64,000 bases of DNA from a virus, in the IMG/VR virus record IMGVR_UViG_3300042340_000379, positions 143,856 through 207,855 of that record. One strand, given 5' to 3'. Every line of letters begins with the position of its first letter. Within the stretch, counting starts at the first letter, position 1. The notes under the pieces are model-generated. The model searched no databases. It was not told where the DNA came from and saw only the letters and a program-made list of their open reading frames with translations. The position numbers and the translations under genes were made by a program. Positions 8,648-18,900 of this stretch are shown in pieces.

Positions 8648-10069
8648 CTAAGCCAATTTCCCAGTAGGCTTCTGAGCAGTTTTAGGCCGTGCGGTCTGCA
8701 AAGGTTTCGATACCCCAGTAGGCCGACCGGCTCCCTTCACTTCTTTGTAAAGCACTTTCTTAATAAACTCGGTGTCGCCTTTATCGTGCGGGCGATCCAA
8801 AGCGCGAACCATCTGCCGAACCATTTGGTGATCAGACGCGTTGTTCGGGTTGAAATAACCTTTGTCGGTCATGCCGCTTACAACCTGCATCATAGCCACT
8901 CTATCTTCAGCTCGATCGCTATATATACGAGAGAATGAAGCGGGATGCCTGGCTGACTCGCGGTTAAAGTTGTATTGAATTAAACGCCCAAACGCCTGGC
9001 GGGCAATCGGCATCATGAACAGATTTCTGTAATGCTCAAGGTTGCCGTAGTAAAGTTCCATCCTGCGCTCAACCCCAGCTTCGTTATTGTTGAGTTCATT
9101 AGTAATTAGGAACGGGGGAATACCAAGAGGAAGCATTTCTTGTTCACTCACGTATCGAATCGAGTCAATAAAGATAGAACCGATGTTGTTGCCTGGGGTT
9201 AAAGAACCAACATCAGGCTTGTTTGTCCCATCTTGCTGTGGCAAAAACAGCATGTTGCCGCTTGAGTCCAGGTTCTGAATAGTCTCTTGAAATACTTCCT
9301 GAGTTGTAAGAGTTCTTTCTTCTCCAGTAGAAGGATCAATCGCTGTTCGACTAGTAGGGTAAACCGGCATTTTTACATACAGAAGCGGGTTGCCGTACCG
9401 GTCAAGTGCCGAGGCCATCATATCAACCAGGGCGTCTTTCAGCCGATGCCATTTATAGCAAGGCGCAACCGCTGAGTAACCATAGTAGTTACCAAACGCC
9501 GCGTTGTTCGCAATATATATGGTCTTCCAAAAAGACAAGCTTTGCTCAGGCTTAAATCGATTAGGAGTTTGATAGATACCAGATTTCCAGTAGCCACCAG
9601 CTGTCTCCTTACCTTCAGTCAACATCCCATTTTTATCAGGACGGATGACAATTGTGTTGGGCTGGTAGGTAACTAACCCATCTAGAGAAAGCGTACCAAA
9701 CTTTAGGTCATACAAATTCTCGCTAACAGAGAAGCCAGCCCAAAGCGTAGTAAATATAATCTGGTATAAAACTTCATGCCACTCTTGGTTAGTGCCATCT
9801 TGGAGAGTTTGAATATTAAAATTCAGAAACTCTTGGATTTCAGGGTCTGGATGGTGAACCGGGCCCACAGTTGAAAGAATAGATTTCACCATCATATTCA
9901 AAGCTGTAAACAGAATGGTGTCTTGATAGACCATCTGCTCATACGTTTTCAGCTTTTGCATAGACGGGCGCAGGGTAGCGATCGGCATCGAACCCTGCTG
10001 ACTAAAATGTCCTCGAGCCTGTCGTTTAGACTCGAACCGCTTATCTGTTACATAAAGAGATTGGGGCAC
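8648..10069 (-). CDS. phage portal protein, DUF935/Mu gp29-like
   Basis: A 473-residue protein with portal features: an N-terminal helical clip region (YEQMVYQDTILFTALNMM), a long central domain with strands around GNPLLYVKMP and NMLFLPQQDG, and the characteristic GIPPFLITNE followed by a long helix with ERRMELYYGNLEHYRN. This is the pattern of DUF935-type portals, which form the dodecameric DNA channel at the capsid vertex. The C-terminal 60 residues are basic and Pro-rich. It starts at GTG 10069, directly after the TAA of the 89-residue gene. Confidence 0.7.
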   Translation of the reverse strand: MPQSLYVTDKRFESKRQARGHFSQQGSMPIATLRPSMQKLKTYEQMVYQDTILFTALNMMVKSILSTVGPVHHPDPEIQEFLNFNIQTLQDGTNQEWHEVLYQIIFTTLWAGFSVSENLYDLKFGTLSLDGLVTYQPNTIVIRPDKNGMLTEGKETAGGYWKSGIYQTPNRFKPEQSLSFWKTIYIANNAAFGNYYGYSAVAPCYKWHRLKDALVDMMASALDRYGNPLLYVKMPVYPTSRTAIDPSTGEERTLTTQEVFQETIQNLDSSGNMLFLPQQDGTNKPDVGSLTPGNNIGSIFIDSIRYVSEQEMLPLGIPPFLITNELNNNEAGVERRMELYYGNLEHYRNLFMMPIARQAFGRLIQYNFNRESARHPASFSRIYSDRAEDRVAMMQVVSGMTDKGYFNPNNASDHQMVRQMVRALDRPHDKGDTEFIKKVLYKEVKGAGRPTGVSKPLQTARPKTAQKPTGKLA

Positions 10070-10339
10070 TTAGAGAACGCCAGCTTTAAATAGCTCTTCT
10101 TGAAGTTTGTAGCCTTCGAGCAGCCACATTTGGTCTTCTACTTTTTTCCTGGCAACTCTACGGCCAATCTCAAGATTGAAATTGGATGGGTCAACACAAG
10201 AGCCGCTGCCCTCTAAAGTAAAACCATTCTTCAGCTTGTAGGACACAACCAAGCATTTGCCCCAGAAGACATGCTCTTCAGTTTCCGCTTCATCCAATAG
10301 CTTTGCAATTTGGTCTAGAGTGACCCGGTTCTGACTCAT
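10070..10339 (-). CDS. small phage protein, 89 aa
   Basis: An 89-residue protein with a compact beta core: HVFWGKCLVVSYKLKNGFTLEGSGSCVD then LEIGRRVARKKVEDQMWLLEGY. This resembles the small Gp49-like phage proteins in which a strand pair is followed by a helix carrying R..A. and a terminal amphipathic LEGY segment; that likeness is from memory and tentative. It is contiguous with the portal GTG (TAA then GTG), so likely co-translated. Confidence 0.6.
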   Translation of the reverse strand: MSQNRVTLDQIAKLLDEAETEEHVFWGKCLVVSYKLKNGFTLEGSGSCVDPSNFNLEIGRRVARKKVEDQMWLLEGYKLQEELFKAGVL

Positions 10340-10406
10340 GTCTCTAATCCTAGAGTGTGCGCAATTCTGATTAAACTACCCAAGCACCCCGTTAAGGTGC
10401 TCAGGT

Positions 10407-11584
10407 TTAGAAAAAGCGTGAGGTTGAAGAAGTGGGCGCTTGAGGGAATTGAAGCTTAGAATTCTGCTCCATACGCTGCATTTCCATCTTGCGCTCGGCC
10501 TGGCGATTATGCGATTCTCGCTCGCGAACGATGTTTTCCACCTCATGCGCAATCGCCTTTTTGAGCATGTCGTCTAAACCGTGCCTTTCAAACCAAGGGT
10601 CTTTACCTAACCAATCTTGTACAGGAATTGGTACAAGTTGGTTTATGGCTAGCCAAGATGAAAAGTCATACTTTTTAGCAACTCGCTTGATATCATCTTG
10701 AGACTGGTTGTATTCGTCAAAAATCTGCTGCTCGGTAAGTCTGTACCTAACACGGTCGAAAAACTCAAACAGCTCAAGAGGGTCAAGCCTTCCAACTAAT
10801 TCATAGAACACATCAACAAGTTCTGTTCTATGAATGGGGAAGTTCTCTAGGAAACGATGGCCTTGCGGGATGCAAGGCTCATAGTATCCTCGGTCAACTC
10901 GCTGGCGACGGCGGATGATTTGGGCTTGAGTTCGCCACCGAGCTTTTTTGCATCATCCATGTCTGACTCATCAATAGTAAACATATTGATAAAGACGGTC
11001 GCTGCAAACTGAACGTCAGCAATGTCCCATTCATCAAGAACTGAGATGACATCTTTAGGATGCTCTACTGGTACATCGTTTACAGCCGAGAGGCAGTAAG
11101 CCAAAAGAAACTCTTCAAGGCTGCAGCCCATTTCAGCCATGCCGGTGTACTTTTGGTCAGCAGCAAACTGAACGCCAGTAGAAGGAGTACGAAACTCAAT
11201 CGAGAGATTTGGACTAGGAAAGCGCCCTTTAGGAATACGGTAAGTAGGCTGGTACTGCTTGGTAAGATTCTCAGCAATTGCTTTAGCAGCTTTAGCCTGA
11301 TCTTTTGACATAAAGAAAGCTTCAGTAATCGCCACAGTTAGAAACTGGCGGTCACGAATCGGGAAAGGCTCAAGCCGATCAACCATGTCGCGAGGCTGAG
11401 CGTCCAAAGGCTGGTCGTTGATTTCCTGCATACTCTGAGCTAGCATTAGCTCTTCTACAGAGTATGGGTTGCGATCACGCTCAGGGTAAAGACGGCGGGC
11501 GCTGCGATAGGTGCCGTAAGTCGGCTCGTTAAAAGAGATAGAATACTGCTTAGAAGGAAGCTTTTCTGCTGCAATGCGGATCAT
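10407..11584 (-). CDS. tail assembly chaperone frameshift product (GT-type)
   Basis: A -1 ribosomal frameshift at A AAA AAG (10943-10949) would join the upstream chaperone to the downstream frame ending at 10407, giving about 392 residues. The -1 frame is open without a stop from the heptamer through the end of the upstream gene and into the 134-codon frame, which itself has only a poor GTG start (10811). This is exactly the architecture of lambda G/GT and its many relatives, where the fusion is made at a few percent and chaperones the tape measure protein. The unique C-terminal part ends in a basic, Gln/Met-rich coiled helix. Confidence 0.7.
10847..11584 (-). CDS. tail assembly chaperone, G-type, with internal duplication
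   Basis: Zero-frame product of 245 residues from ATG 11584 (a TTG at 11629 would add 15). It holds two similar halves: in both, a PT or TP strand segment is followed by a helix with VEELMLAQSM or LEEFLLAYCL, an IND or VND with a Pro-x-Asp, then a short helix with D and an xxD.QF. helix (IRDRQFLTVAITEAFF; IADVQFAATVFINMF). The acidic tail holds the slippery heptamer. The duplication suggests fused chaperone domains. Divergent from the plus-strand gene at 11645. Confidence 0.65.
   Translation of the reverse strand: MIRIAAEKLPSKQYSISFNEPTYGTYRSARRLYPERDRNPYSVEELMLAQSMQEINDQPLDAQPRDMVDRLEPFPIRDRQFLTVAITEAFFMSKDQAKAAKAIAENLTKQYQPTYRIPKGRFPSPNLSIEFRTPSTGVQFAADQKYTGMAEMGCSLEEFLLAYCLSAVNDVPVEHPKDVISVLDEWDIADVQFAATVFINMFTIDESDMDDAKKLGGELKPKSSAVASELTEDTMSLASRKAIVS
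10943..10949 (-). promoter_or_regulatory. -1 ribosomal frameshift heptamer A AAA AAG
   Basis: On the minus strand GCA AAA AAG is read as Ala-Lys-Lys; the A AAA AAG heptamer permits simultaneous slippage of both Lys tRNAs into the -1 frame, which is then open to the stop at 10407. Its place near the 3-prime end of the first chaperone gene is the usual one. Confidence 0.7.
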
Positions 11585-11644
11585 AAGCTTTTTATTAGGA
11601 ACAATCTCATTCTCACTTTTATTAATCAAGCAAAGTGGTCAATT

Positions 11645-12286
11645 ATGCAAAAGCTCATTTTTACTTTAATTTTAAGGTTAGGTTTGCTAGGAGCTGTACT
11701 TAGCGCGGGATTTCTCCTAGCTTTAGGCAAACTACCTGGCAAGAATCAGCTAGCCGAGTTTGTGTTCTCAGATAAAGTTGATGTCGATGTGCGCGAGATT
11801 AAGCTGTCTGAGATCCAAGCAGTTGCTAAACTTATAACCGCTGAGCAAGATTACGAGGTTAATATTCCTCTGCGCTCAGACCGGGAAGTTTTAGGAACGG
11901 TTGTGGGTAGTACCAAGCTTATTTACATCGCAAGGGGAACCGTCTCTGCTGGAGTAGACTTAAGCAAAGTGACTATTAAGGATATTGAGAACACACCTGA
12001 AGGATTAGTCTTAAACCTACCCGCTCCAAAAATTCTCGAAACAGAACTGGATGTATTTAAGTCTGCAGTGTTCGGGGAAAGCAAAAGTGTCTTTGGGCCT
12101 GACGTACTTGATAAGCTAGTCGTTCAGGGTCAACAAGAAGGAAAGATTGCCATTATGGAGCAAGCTTGTAATAGCAACCTTCTCCTAGAAGCCGCCCAGA
12201 ATGCTGAAAAGAGCCTGGCCGCAATTATCAAAGTTAACATACCTAACGGTGATTGCTGGCAGGCTGAACAGACAAAAATGTCGTAA
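11645..12286 (+). CDS. membrane-anchored DUF4230-like protein
   Basis: A 213-residue protein with one N-terminal hydrophobic helix (residues 5-28, FTLILRLGLLGAVLSAGFLLAL) and an extracytoplasmic domain with the DUF4230 pattern: helix AVAKLITAEQDYEVNIP, then a strand YIARGTVSAGVDLSKV followed by VLNLPAPKI and a helical C-terminus with two Cys. DUF4230 proteins are widespread, often membrane-anchored and of unknown function. It opens the plus-strand block and is divergent from the tail chaperone gene. Confidence 0.65.
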   Translation: MQKLIFTLILRLGLLGAVLSAGFLLALGKLPGKNQLAEFVFSDKVDVDVREIKLSEIQAVAKLITAEQDYEVNIPLRSDREVLGTVVGSTKLIYIARGTVSAGVDLSKVTIKDIENTPEGLVLNLPAPKILETELDVFKSAVFGESKSVFGPDVLDKLVVQGQQEGKIAIMEQACNSNLLLEAAQNAEKSLAAIIKVNIPNGDCWQAEQTKMS

Positions 12287-12320
12287 AGTAGTAGGGTAAT
12301 CCTAAAGCTTCTATAACGTC

Positions 12321-12548
12321 ATGCTAGCCTATAAAAAAAGAGACATTATCACTTATCAGTCTTTAGTCCTAATTATGTTAGGTCTAATTATAGCTTTGGC
12401 TTCCATTGGCTCTGTTACAATGGGGACACTCTCAAGTCGTATTGATATTCTTGAAAAGAAAGTGGATGCTCAAGCTGATCAGCAAATAGAGCAGAAAGCT
12501 AAGTCAGAAGCGATTACTAGAGAACTCACCATCCTTGAGAATAACTAG
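12321..12548 (+). CDS. small membrane protein with coiled coil, 75 aa
   Basis: One transmembrane helix at residues 12-36 (LVLIMLGLIIALASIGSV) followed by a coiled coil (IDILEKKVDAQADQQIEQKA) with heptad-spaced hydrophobics. Size and topology would fit a small phage membrane protein such as a spanin-like or pilot accessory factor, but nothing specific identifies it. Its TAG ends one base before the next ATG. Confidence 0.6.
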   Translation: MLAYKKRDIITYQSLVLIMLGLIIALASIGSVTMGTLSSRIDILEKKVDAQADQQIEQKAKSEAITRELTILENN

Positions 12549-12549
12549 C

Positions 12550-12870
12550 ATGCAAAAGCTAATGAGAAAGCTTTTCCATCTTGGCCCTCCTGAATCGCTC
12601 ATCGAAAACGTAAGCGTAAACTTTGATTCTCATCCAACTCTACCCGGCATGTTAGAGGTAGAAATTACAATCAGAGCTGTAGTCAGCCCGCATATCCTCA
12701 AGCATAAACTAACTAGTGTTGCTTTTGGCCCTAAAGGAAAACTAGAACAGTTTCTCCGTCTGGCCATGCCCTATGTCAACAGCGGAGAGAATTTAGAGGA
12801 GGTTCTTAATTTTGCCAATAAGCTTATCTCTAAAAACAAGCCGCAGAATCCTGGGACGGCTAAAAGCTAA
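12550..12870 (+). CDS. hypothetical protein, 106 aa
   Basis: ATG at 12550 directly follows the stop of the coiled-coil gene; an upstream TTG at 12535 would extend it by five residues but overlaps that gene and is less likely. The sequence is a mixed alpha/beta protein (MLEVEITIRAVVSPHILKHK) with a basic C-terminus. No family recognised. It directly precedes the giant gene and is probably in the same transcript. Confidence 0.55.
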   Translation: MQKLMRKLFHLGPPESLIENVSVNFDSHPTLPGMLEVEITIRAVVSPHILKHKLTSVAFGPKGKLEQFLRLAMPYVNSGENLEEVLNFANKLISKNKPQNPGTAKS

Positions 12871-12916
12871 GCGATTTGAGCACATTGACAAATTAAGTTT
12901 CTACTAGTCTGATGGG

Positions 12917-15900
12917 ATGGATCCCCTCTTCCCAGAATTAGACCCGGCTTTAATTGATAACCAGAACTCCGAAGTTCGAGAGCAAATCAGACGGTTAGAA
13001 AAATCAACCCCTGAAGATATTGCTCGCCAAGAGTTAACCACCCCTGACCTTAACTCCATAGGGATTAGTCGGGGGTTTAGACTTCACTACGGAGAAGTAT
13101 CCGATCGCCCTGGCACACGCTACAACATGCTAGGGCAAAAGATCTACGAACCACCGACTCTAGCAATGGAGTCTCAAGTTGGATTTTATGAGCCGGTCAG
13201 CGTTCGCGCCAACGTTTCTCTAGACCAATCCCTACAAGTTAGAGCTGTTAATGCAATCGACTCTATTAACTATGGACGTTCTGTATTAACTGGGCAGCAG
13301 CGAACTGTAACGAGTGGCTTAAACACTATGTTTGGGCGGCAGTTTAGAAGTTTAATGTATGACCAGCAAGTAAGAGCTGCCGGTCTTATGGGGTTAAGCC
13401 GAGAAGACACCCGCGCTCTTTTAGGAGAACCTGCAGTTAGAGAAGGGCTTTATCAAGACGCTGGCTTTAGAACACCCAGCCTTGAATCGATTATGGAGAA
13501 TATGGGCACCGGGATGCCTAGCGCTGAACGCATCAGTGACATAAATAGAATGGGCTTCTACGCCGATCGCTATGCAGATCCTGAGAGCGTTCAGAAACTT
13601 TATCGAGAAGTCAACCAACTAAAAAATGCCCTTGGCGATGGAATCAAATCTGTAGAAAAGCGCTATGCATACCGAAAAGTTAACGGCATGTACGAAAAAG
13701 TCCTTGTTGGCTTAAAGGTTGGAGTAAGAAATTACAATGACCTTTTTGACGGAATGGGTCTCTACAGCGGAACCAGCGCTCCTGCTGTTGAAAGAGAAAC
13801 TGCTTTTAACTTTACTGTTGACTCTAAGGGCCAAGTAATTGAACTTAATACTAATAGGGTAATTAGTGGTTCGCTTATGGCCCTTGGGCCGTCCAGCATT
13901 TCTACTATTGTGGGTTCCTCTCTTATTGGAGGAGAAGGTCGCCGCCAAAGTAGTTCGGCTACAGCGCTGGGCCTTTTAGCTACTTACGCCAGGTCATCAG
14001 AGCTTGAAGCTCGGCACGGTGTTGTAGATGGTGTGTTTAACACCATGATCGCACAAGGAGAATATGGTGCTCTTGGAAGAGTCTTTGCAGAAGCTCTTGT
14101 GTCTCGTAATGAGAAGTATGTCGCCAGCCGGGGCTTAAAATTTGGCGAAGTTGCTGGCCAAATGCTCAGCTCCGTCGGCCATAAAGATTTTAAGAAAGGT
14201 ATTCATGAACTAATTGAGAGTATTTCCTATCGCGGTCTTGAGTACTATTCCAGTCTCCATACTGTATTTAAGGAAAGCTTTGATGAAAACACAGCCCGCA
14301 TGGAGCTGTTTAGAAACCGGCAGTCTCTTCTTACAGCTGCCTTTGACCCTCTTCTAAATTACACGGGTGGGGAAGGCTCCAGATTTGATGGGTTAATTGA
14401 CACCACAATGAAGCGGGTAGTTGACCTAATTCAATCTGATAGCAGTACCCAGCGGTTAAAAATTGCAGGTCAGGATGTAGACATTTCTCTATTTGATGAC
14501 TTAAAAGTTGCGGCTTTAAACATGAGCCCAACAGGTCGAAGTGCTTACGACTTAAGAAAGAGTCAAGTCAGCCGCTCGATTCTGCAACTTATGATGTCGC
14601 CATTCCTAATGCCGCATGAGTCAGGCTACTCAGGGTCTCAGTCTTCCTCCCGCCTTGGATTGTTTGCCATGTCGGAAACTAGGGGTCAGCGGGGTATGTA
14701 CGAGCTTTTTGCCATAAGCCCGTCAAAGCATACCCACGGAATGAAGAGCACAAAGCCTGGTGAGTACTACAAACCTATTGGCTCACAGAGCGCTAAAAGC
14801 TCTGTTATGAAATATATTGGCGGATTTTATAAATTTGACGACACTGCTGCTAAAGTAGCTGAGTTTTATGAGACAAAGACTTTATTTGCAGGTATGCCCT
14901 CATTAAAGCGTGCCAAGCTTGATGACATTCAGATTCACATGCAAAAAGCTGGATATAAAAGTTCTCGAGAGATTATCGAGAAGTATCGAGCAGAGATGCA
15001 GCTAAAAGAGGATAAAGATATTGAAGTTCTACTCATGCCATTTAGAAAGCCTGAGCAGATCTCCCAACGTCTTAAAAACTTGGTAGGGGGTAGACCCATG
15101 CTAGAAATAGCAACGGGTCTTCGCCGCGCAGTGATGAGCCAGAGTGGGCAGCAACTTCGAAGTTATTTCTCTGGAGGAGACTATGGCGTTTCCCTTGATG
15201 TGGGGAAAGCGTTAAGCGGCAACATTCCTGCCGCGCTAAATGACATCCAGTATCAGCAGATGGAGCAAGAGAGATCGCGCATTATTGCTGAACTGGGTCT
15301 AGATGAAAAGAAAATAACGCCGAGACAGCAATCAGAGTTATCTCGTTTGCTAACCTCTCGTATGCGGGAAATTGAAACTCAGTTTAATGAAGGCGGCGGG
15401 TACATTCAAGGTAAAGCCGCTCGCTTAACCATGGTGGGCATGGGCGTGAACATGCTCTCTGACTTTATGCTCGTCAACCAGGAGTACGTCAACAACACAG
15501 CTTTTGGCTATCTACATCATTCCAAGTTTCGAGTTTCAGCTACTCAAAACGTTCGGTATGAAGGAGTGGGGCGAGTTACAGAAGCTGACCCTTATTTTGA
15601 CTGGAAGACTAATCGCCTGGCGGAGGTGTTTAAAGCTGGTACCTCTATCTATCTATCACCTACCCCTCTAAAAAATGAGAGGGCAATGGAGATTCTTAAA
15701 AAGACCGCGCAAAGCATGAGGTCTGAGTTTCTTGCTCGAGGCATTAGCAAACGAGAGAGTGACGCGCAAGTAAGGCGCACGCTTCAAAGCAACTTCAAAT
15801 TTTTAGAGAGCGTAGACATCAAAGATGGAGAAGTCACCAACGCAACGATGCGGGCGGGTGCGTACTCGTTTGATGGGAATGATATGCGGTTCCAAGGTGA

Positions 15901-18900
15901 ATTGGTTGGTTCCTCCCTCCGTCTTGGAATGCTGCCCACAAATAATCGTCAGAGGTTAGGTGAGACTGGATTAAGCGGGGCGACTTCACTTGACTTCTTC
16001 GATGTAAAAATCCCCGGTGTAATCCGCTCAGTGTCTAAAGGCTTAGTTACGGTAGCCAATGACATAAACTTTGCTCCTTCTAGTGGGGGATATGAAGCAG
16101 ACATTAATTTTCTGGTAACTTCAGATATTCCAAGTGGCTCTAGATCCTCTTCTCTTACAAAAGGCCCTTGGTCTATGTATGAAAGTGAATCATTTTGGGC
16201 ACGCGCTCGAGAGCAGGCTATTCAACATAGTTTTGTTTCTAAGCAAACAGCTCAAGAAGGGGTGTTTGGAATCTTAAGCCCAACCGCGTTTAAGGGTTAC
16301 AACTACGAAGCTGGCTTAGATATTCTTAGGGATGCTGAATCTCGACGGGATCTGCTAGCTATTCCTGCTGACCAAACTGCTTTTCTACTTGGTATAGCCT
16401 TTATGGAAAAAGGCGAGAAAGGCCAGCGGTTAAAAGCGGCTATGCGTGAGTATGCTAAAACTCAAAGCTTAGGCTCATCTGTCGGTCTTCTATTAGAAGA
16501 TGTTAACTCGGGGTCTAGCATTGAAAAAATGCGGAATTTAATGCTCTCCACGCCTGACATTATTGAGTTTGCTGGGGGACAAAGCCTAGACCAAATGGGA
16601 GACTACCTTGCTCAACGATTTGAGACAGGAGACTTCGACCCGATTAAAAAGAGCTTAAACCGCATTGTTGGAAAAGCTCTGGACAAGTCTGTTCAAATGG
16701 AGCAGTATGTTGAAGGGCAGTCTAGTCTAGTTAGAACTTTCCAAGAAGGAGATTTTAGCGTTAGAAGTGCCGGTTTAGTTGCTGATGTACTCAATACAAC
16801 TCGCCAATTAATTTATGGTGGCATGACTGTAGGTGATGACCCCCTCCAAGGATATGCTCTTGTAGACAAAGAGAAGGGCGCTCGAGTCGATCGCTTTATT
16901 GAAGATAAAGACTTCCGAGCCGCAACTTTAGATATAGCACAAAAGATGGGAGTTAGAAGTCTGCTTCCTTCCCAGCTTAAGTTAGAGGGAGCCCTAAGCA
17001 GCCTTAAAGAAGGAGACGAACTCTACTCTCAAGTAGAGTCAATGCTCTATTTAATGCATGGTCATTTTAGTACTTCTCCTTTAGTAGCTCGCGCTTCAAA
17101 TATGCTACCTAGCAGAATCCTAGTAGCCGCTGGTTCAGAAGATGCCGTAGCTCTAGAATTTCATTACTCTCTCAACTTAAGCAAGCGAGAGTTTGGCATG
17201 TTGCGCGGAACAGGCGTGGACATAGAGAAGTTTACAGACTTACAAGCCGCTTATGGCGTTGTGGCTACTCACGGCTCAGCCAACAGTACCTCTCGAATGA
17301 TGCAAGTTATCAGCCCGTTTAGTACTGATAAGACTCAAGCAGGCGTGGCTAAAACAATGTCCCGTCTTATCGAGGGTTACAACGACTTTAGCGGCAAGTT
17401 CAAATTCTTAGGCAGCGTTGGAAATCTCAGCCTTCTTGATGAAGTTGTTCGGTCAATGGTGACTGGAAAGACCGATCGCACGCTACAGCTAATGGCTAGC
17501 TATGACTTAGCTAACAGAGCGCTTCGTCATCAAAAAGGTTTAGGGCAATTTACTGAGCAGACGGTAATGAACGTCGCCGGGGCCTTTAACCCAGGAAGCC
17601 TTGATTTAGACAGTGCTTCATTTAGTCAATTGGCCGACCTGGCTAACATTTATGGGGTAAAAGGAAATACTAAAGAAGAGCTAGCCAAAGGGTTACGAGA
17701 AACTGGGCCAATACTTGGCAGAGGTATTCCCTACTATGGGCCTTCAAGAAATCCGTTCGAGATTAAGCGGATGGCAATGGCTCGGGCTGTTATTGACTTA
17801 TCTAAACGACAAAAACAAAAAGGGCACGGCTCCCTAGTCTTTGGAGTCACTTCAGATAATGAAGATGTCAGAGACATCATGAAACGGGAGCGACTAAGCG
17901 CTTATGGATTTGGCTACTCAGACTTTAGGCAAGCTCTTGATTTAGTAAGTGATACTCAAACAGGGCGTCTTCTTTCTGACGGGAATGGCGACAAAGATCA
18001 CGTTCAAAGAATTGCGGGGCGGCTGCAAGATCATGACCGCTCAGTAGAACTTATGATGGAAAAAGCGGCGGGCACCTCAGACACAGAGTCTTTTGTGGAT
18101 GTTCTATATAAAGTAGTCTCTGGTGCTCAGCAAGTTATTGAAAATACTGAACGAGGTTCTGATGATTATAAGCGGGCCGAACGCTTAAGAAGTGAGGTCT
18201 ATCAAACCAAGTCTCTTTTGATGCCTTTTGTTCAAACAGCTCGGGATGGGTCGAAAGGAATCATTAGTCTGTATGACCCAACAGAAATGGGCGGTCAGTT
18301 ACGATTCACCGGAACACCTGCCATTCGCTTGGGTCTTGATGTTCTGTCTAAAGTCCCCGCCCAGTTTGAGGATCACATTTCTGAGGTTGTAGATCGGCAG
18401 CGGCAGATATGGGAGATTCTCCCTGAATTCCAAAGCATTATGGATAGGCTCACAACCGGGCCCATCATGGATGCTAACTTAGGTGAGATTTCTGTCATTG
18501 AAGAGATGCAGCGCCTGGCTATTCAAAGCCAAGAGGATGCCGCGCTTCTCTTTGGTAGCGTTATGGCCCAACGATCGCAAGGGGAGAAAATTAAGTACCC
18601 TGGCGTTTCCTTTGTTGCAGTAGCTGATTATCTAGCTACTCCTATGGAAGCTTTTGTTGGTAGCCGGGTTATGGGAACTGGCTTAGACCAAGTTGTCCGA
18701 GATGCCCAAGCTAGCCTAAATGGAGAAGAGCGGAGAAACAATCGATGGGAAGCAGAGAGAGAAAGGCTTCTAAAGCGAGCGGTTACTCATAGCCAATCAA
18801 CTGAAAAATCAGTCCAGAATAAATTTAAGCTGGCCCAGCGTCGGCGTATGGAGCTTCTACGCCAGCGAGTAAACATTAGAAAAAACCTTAACGAGAATGT

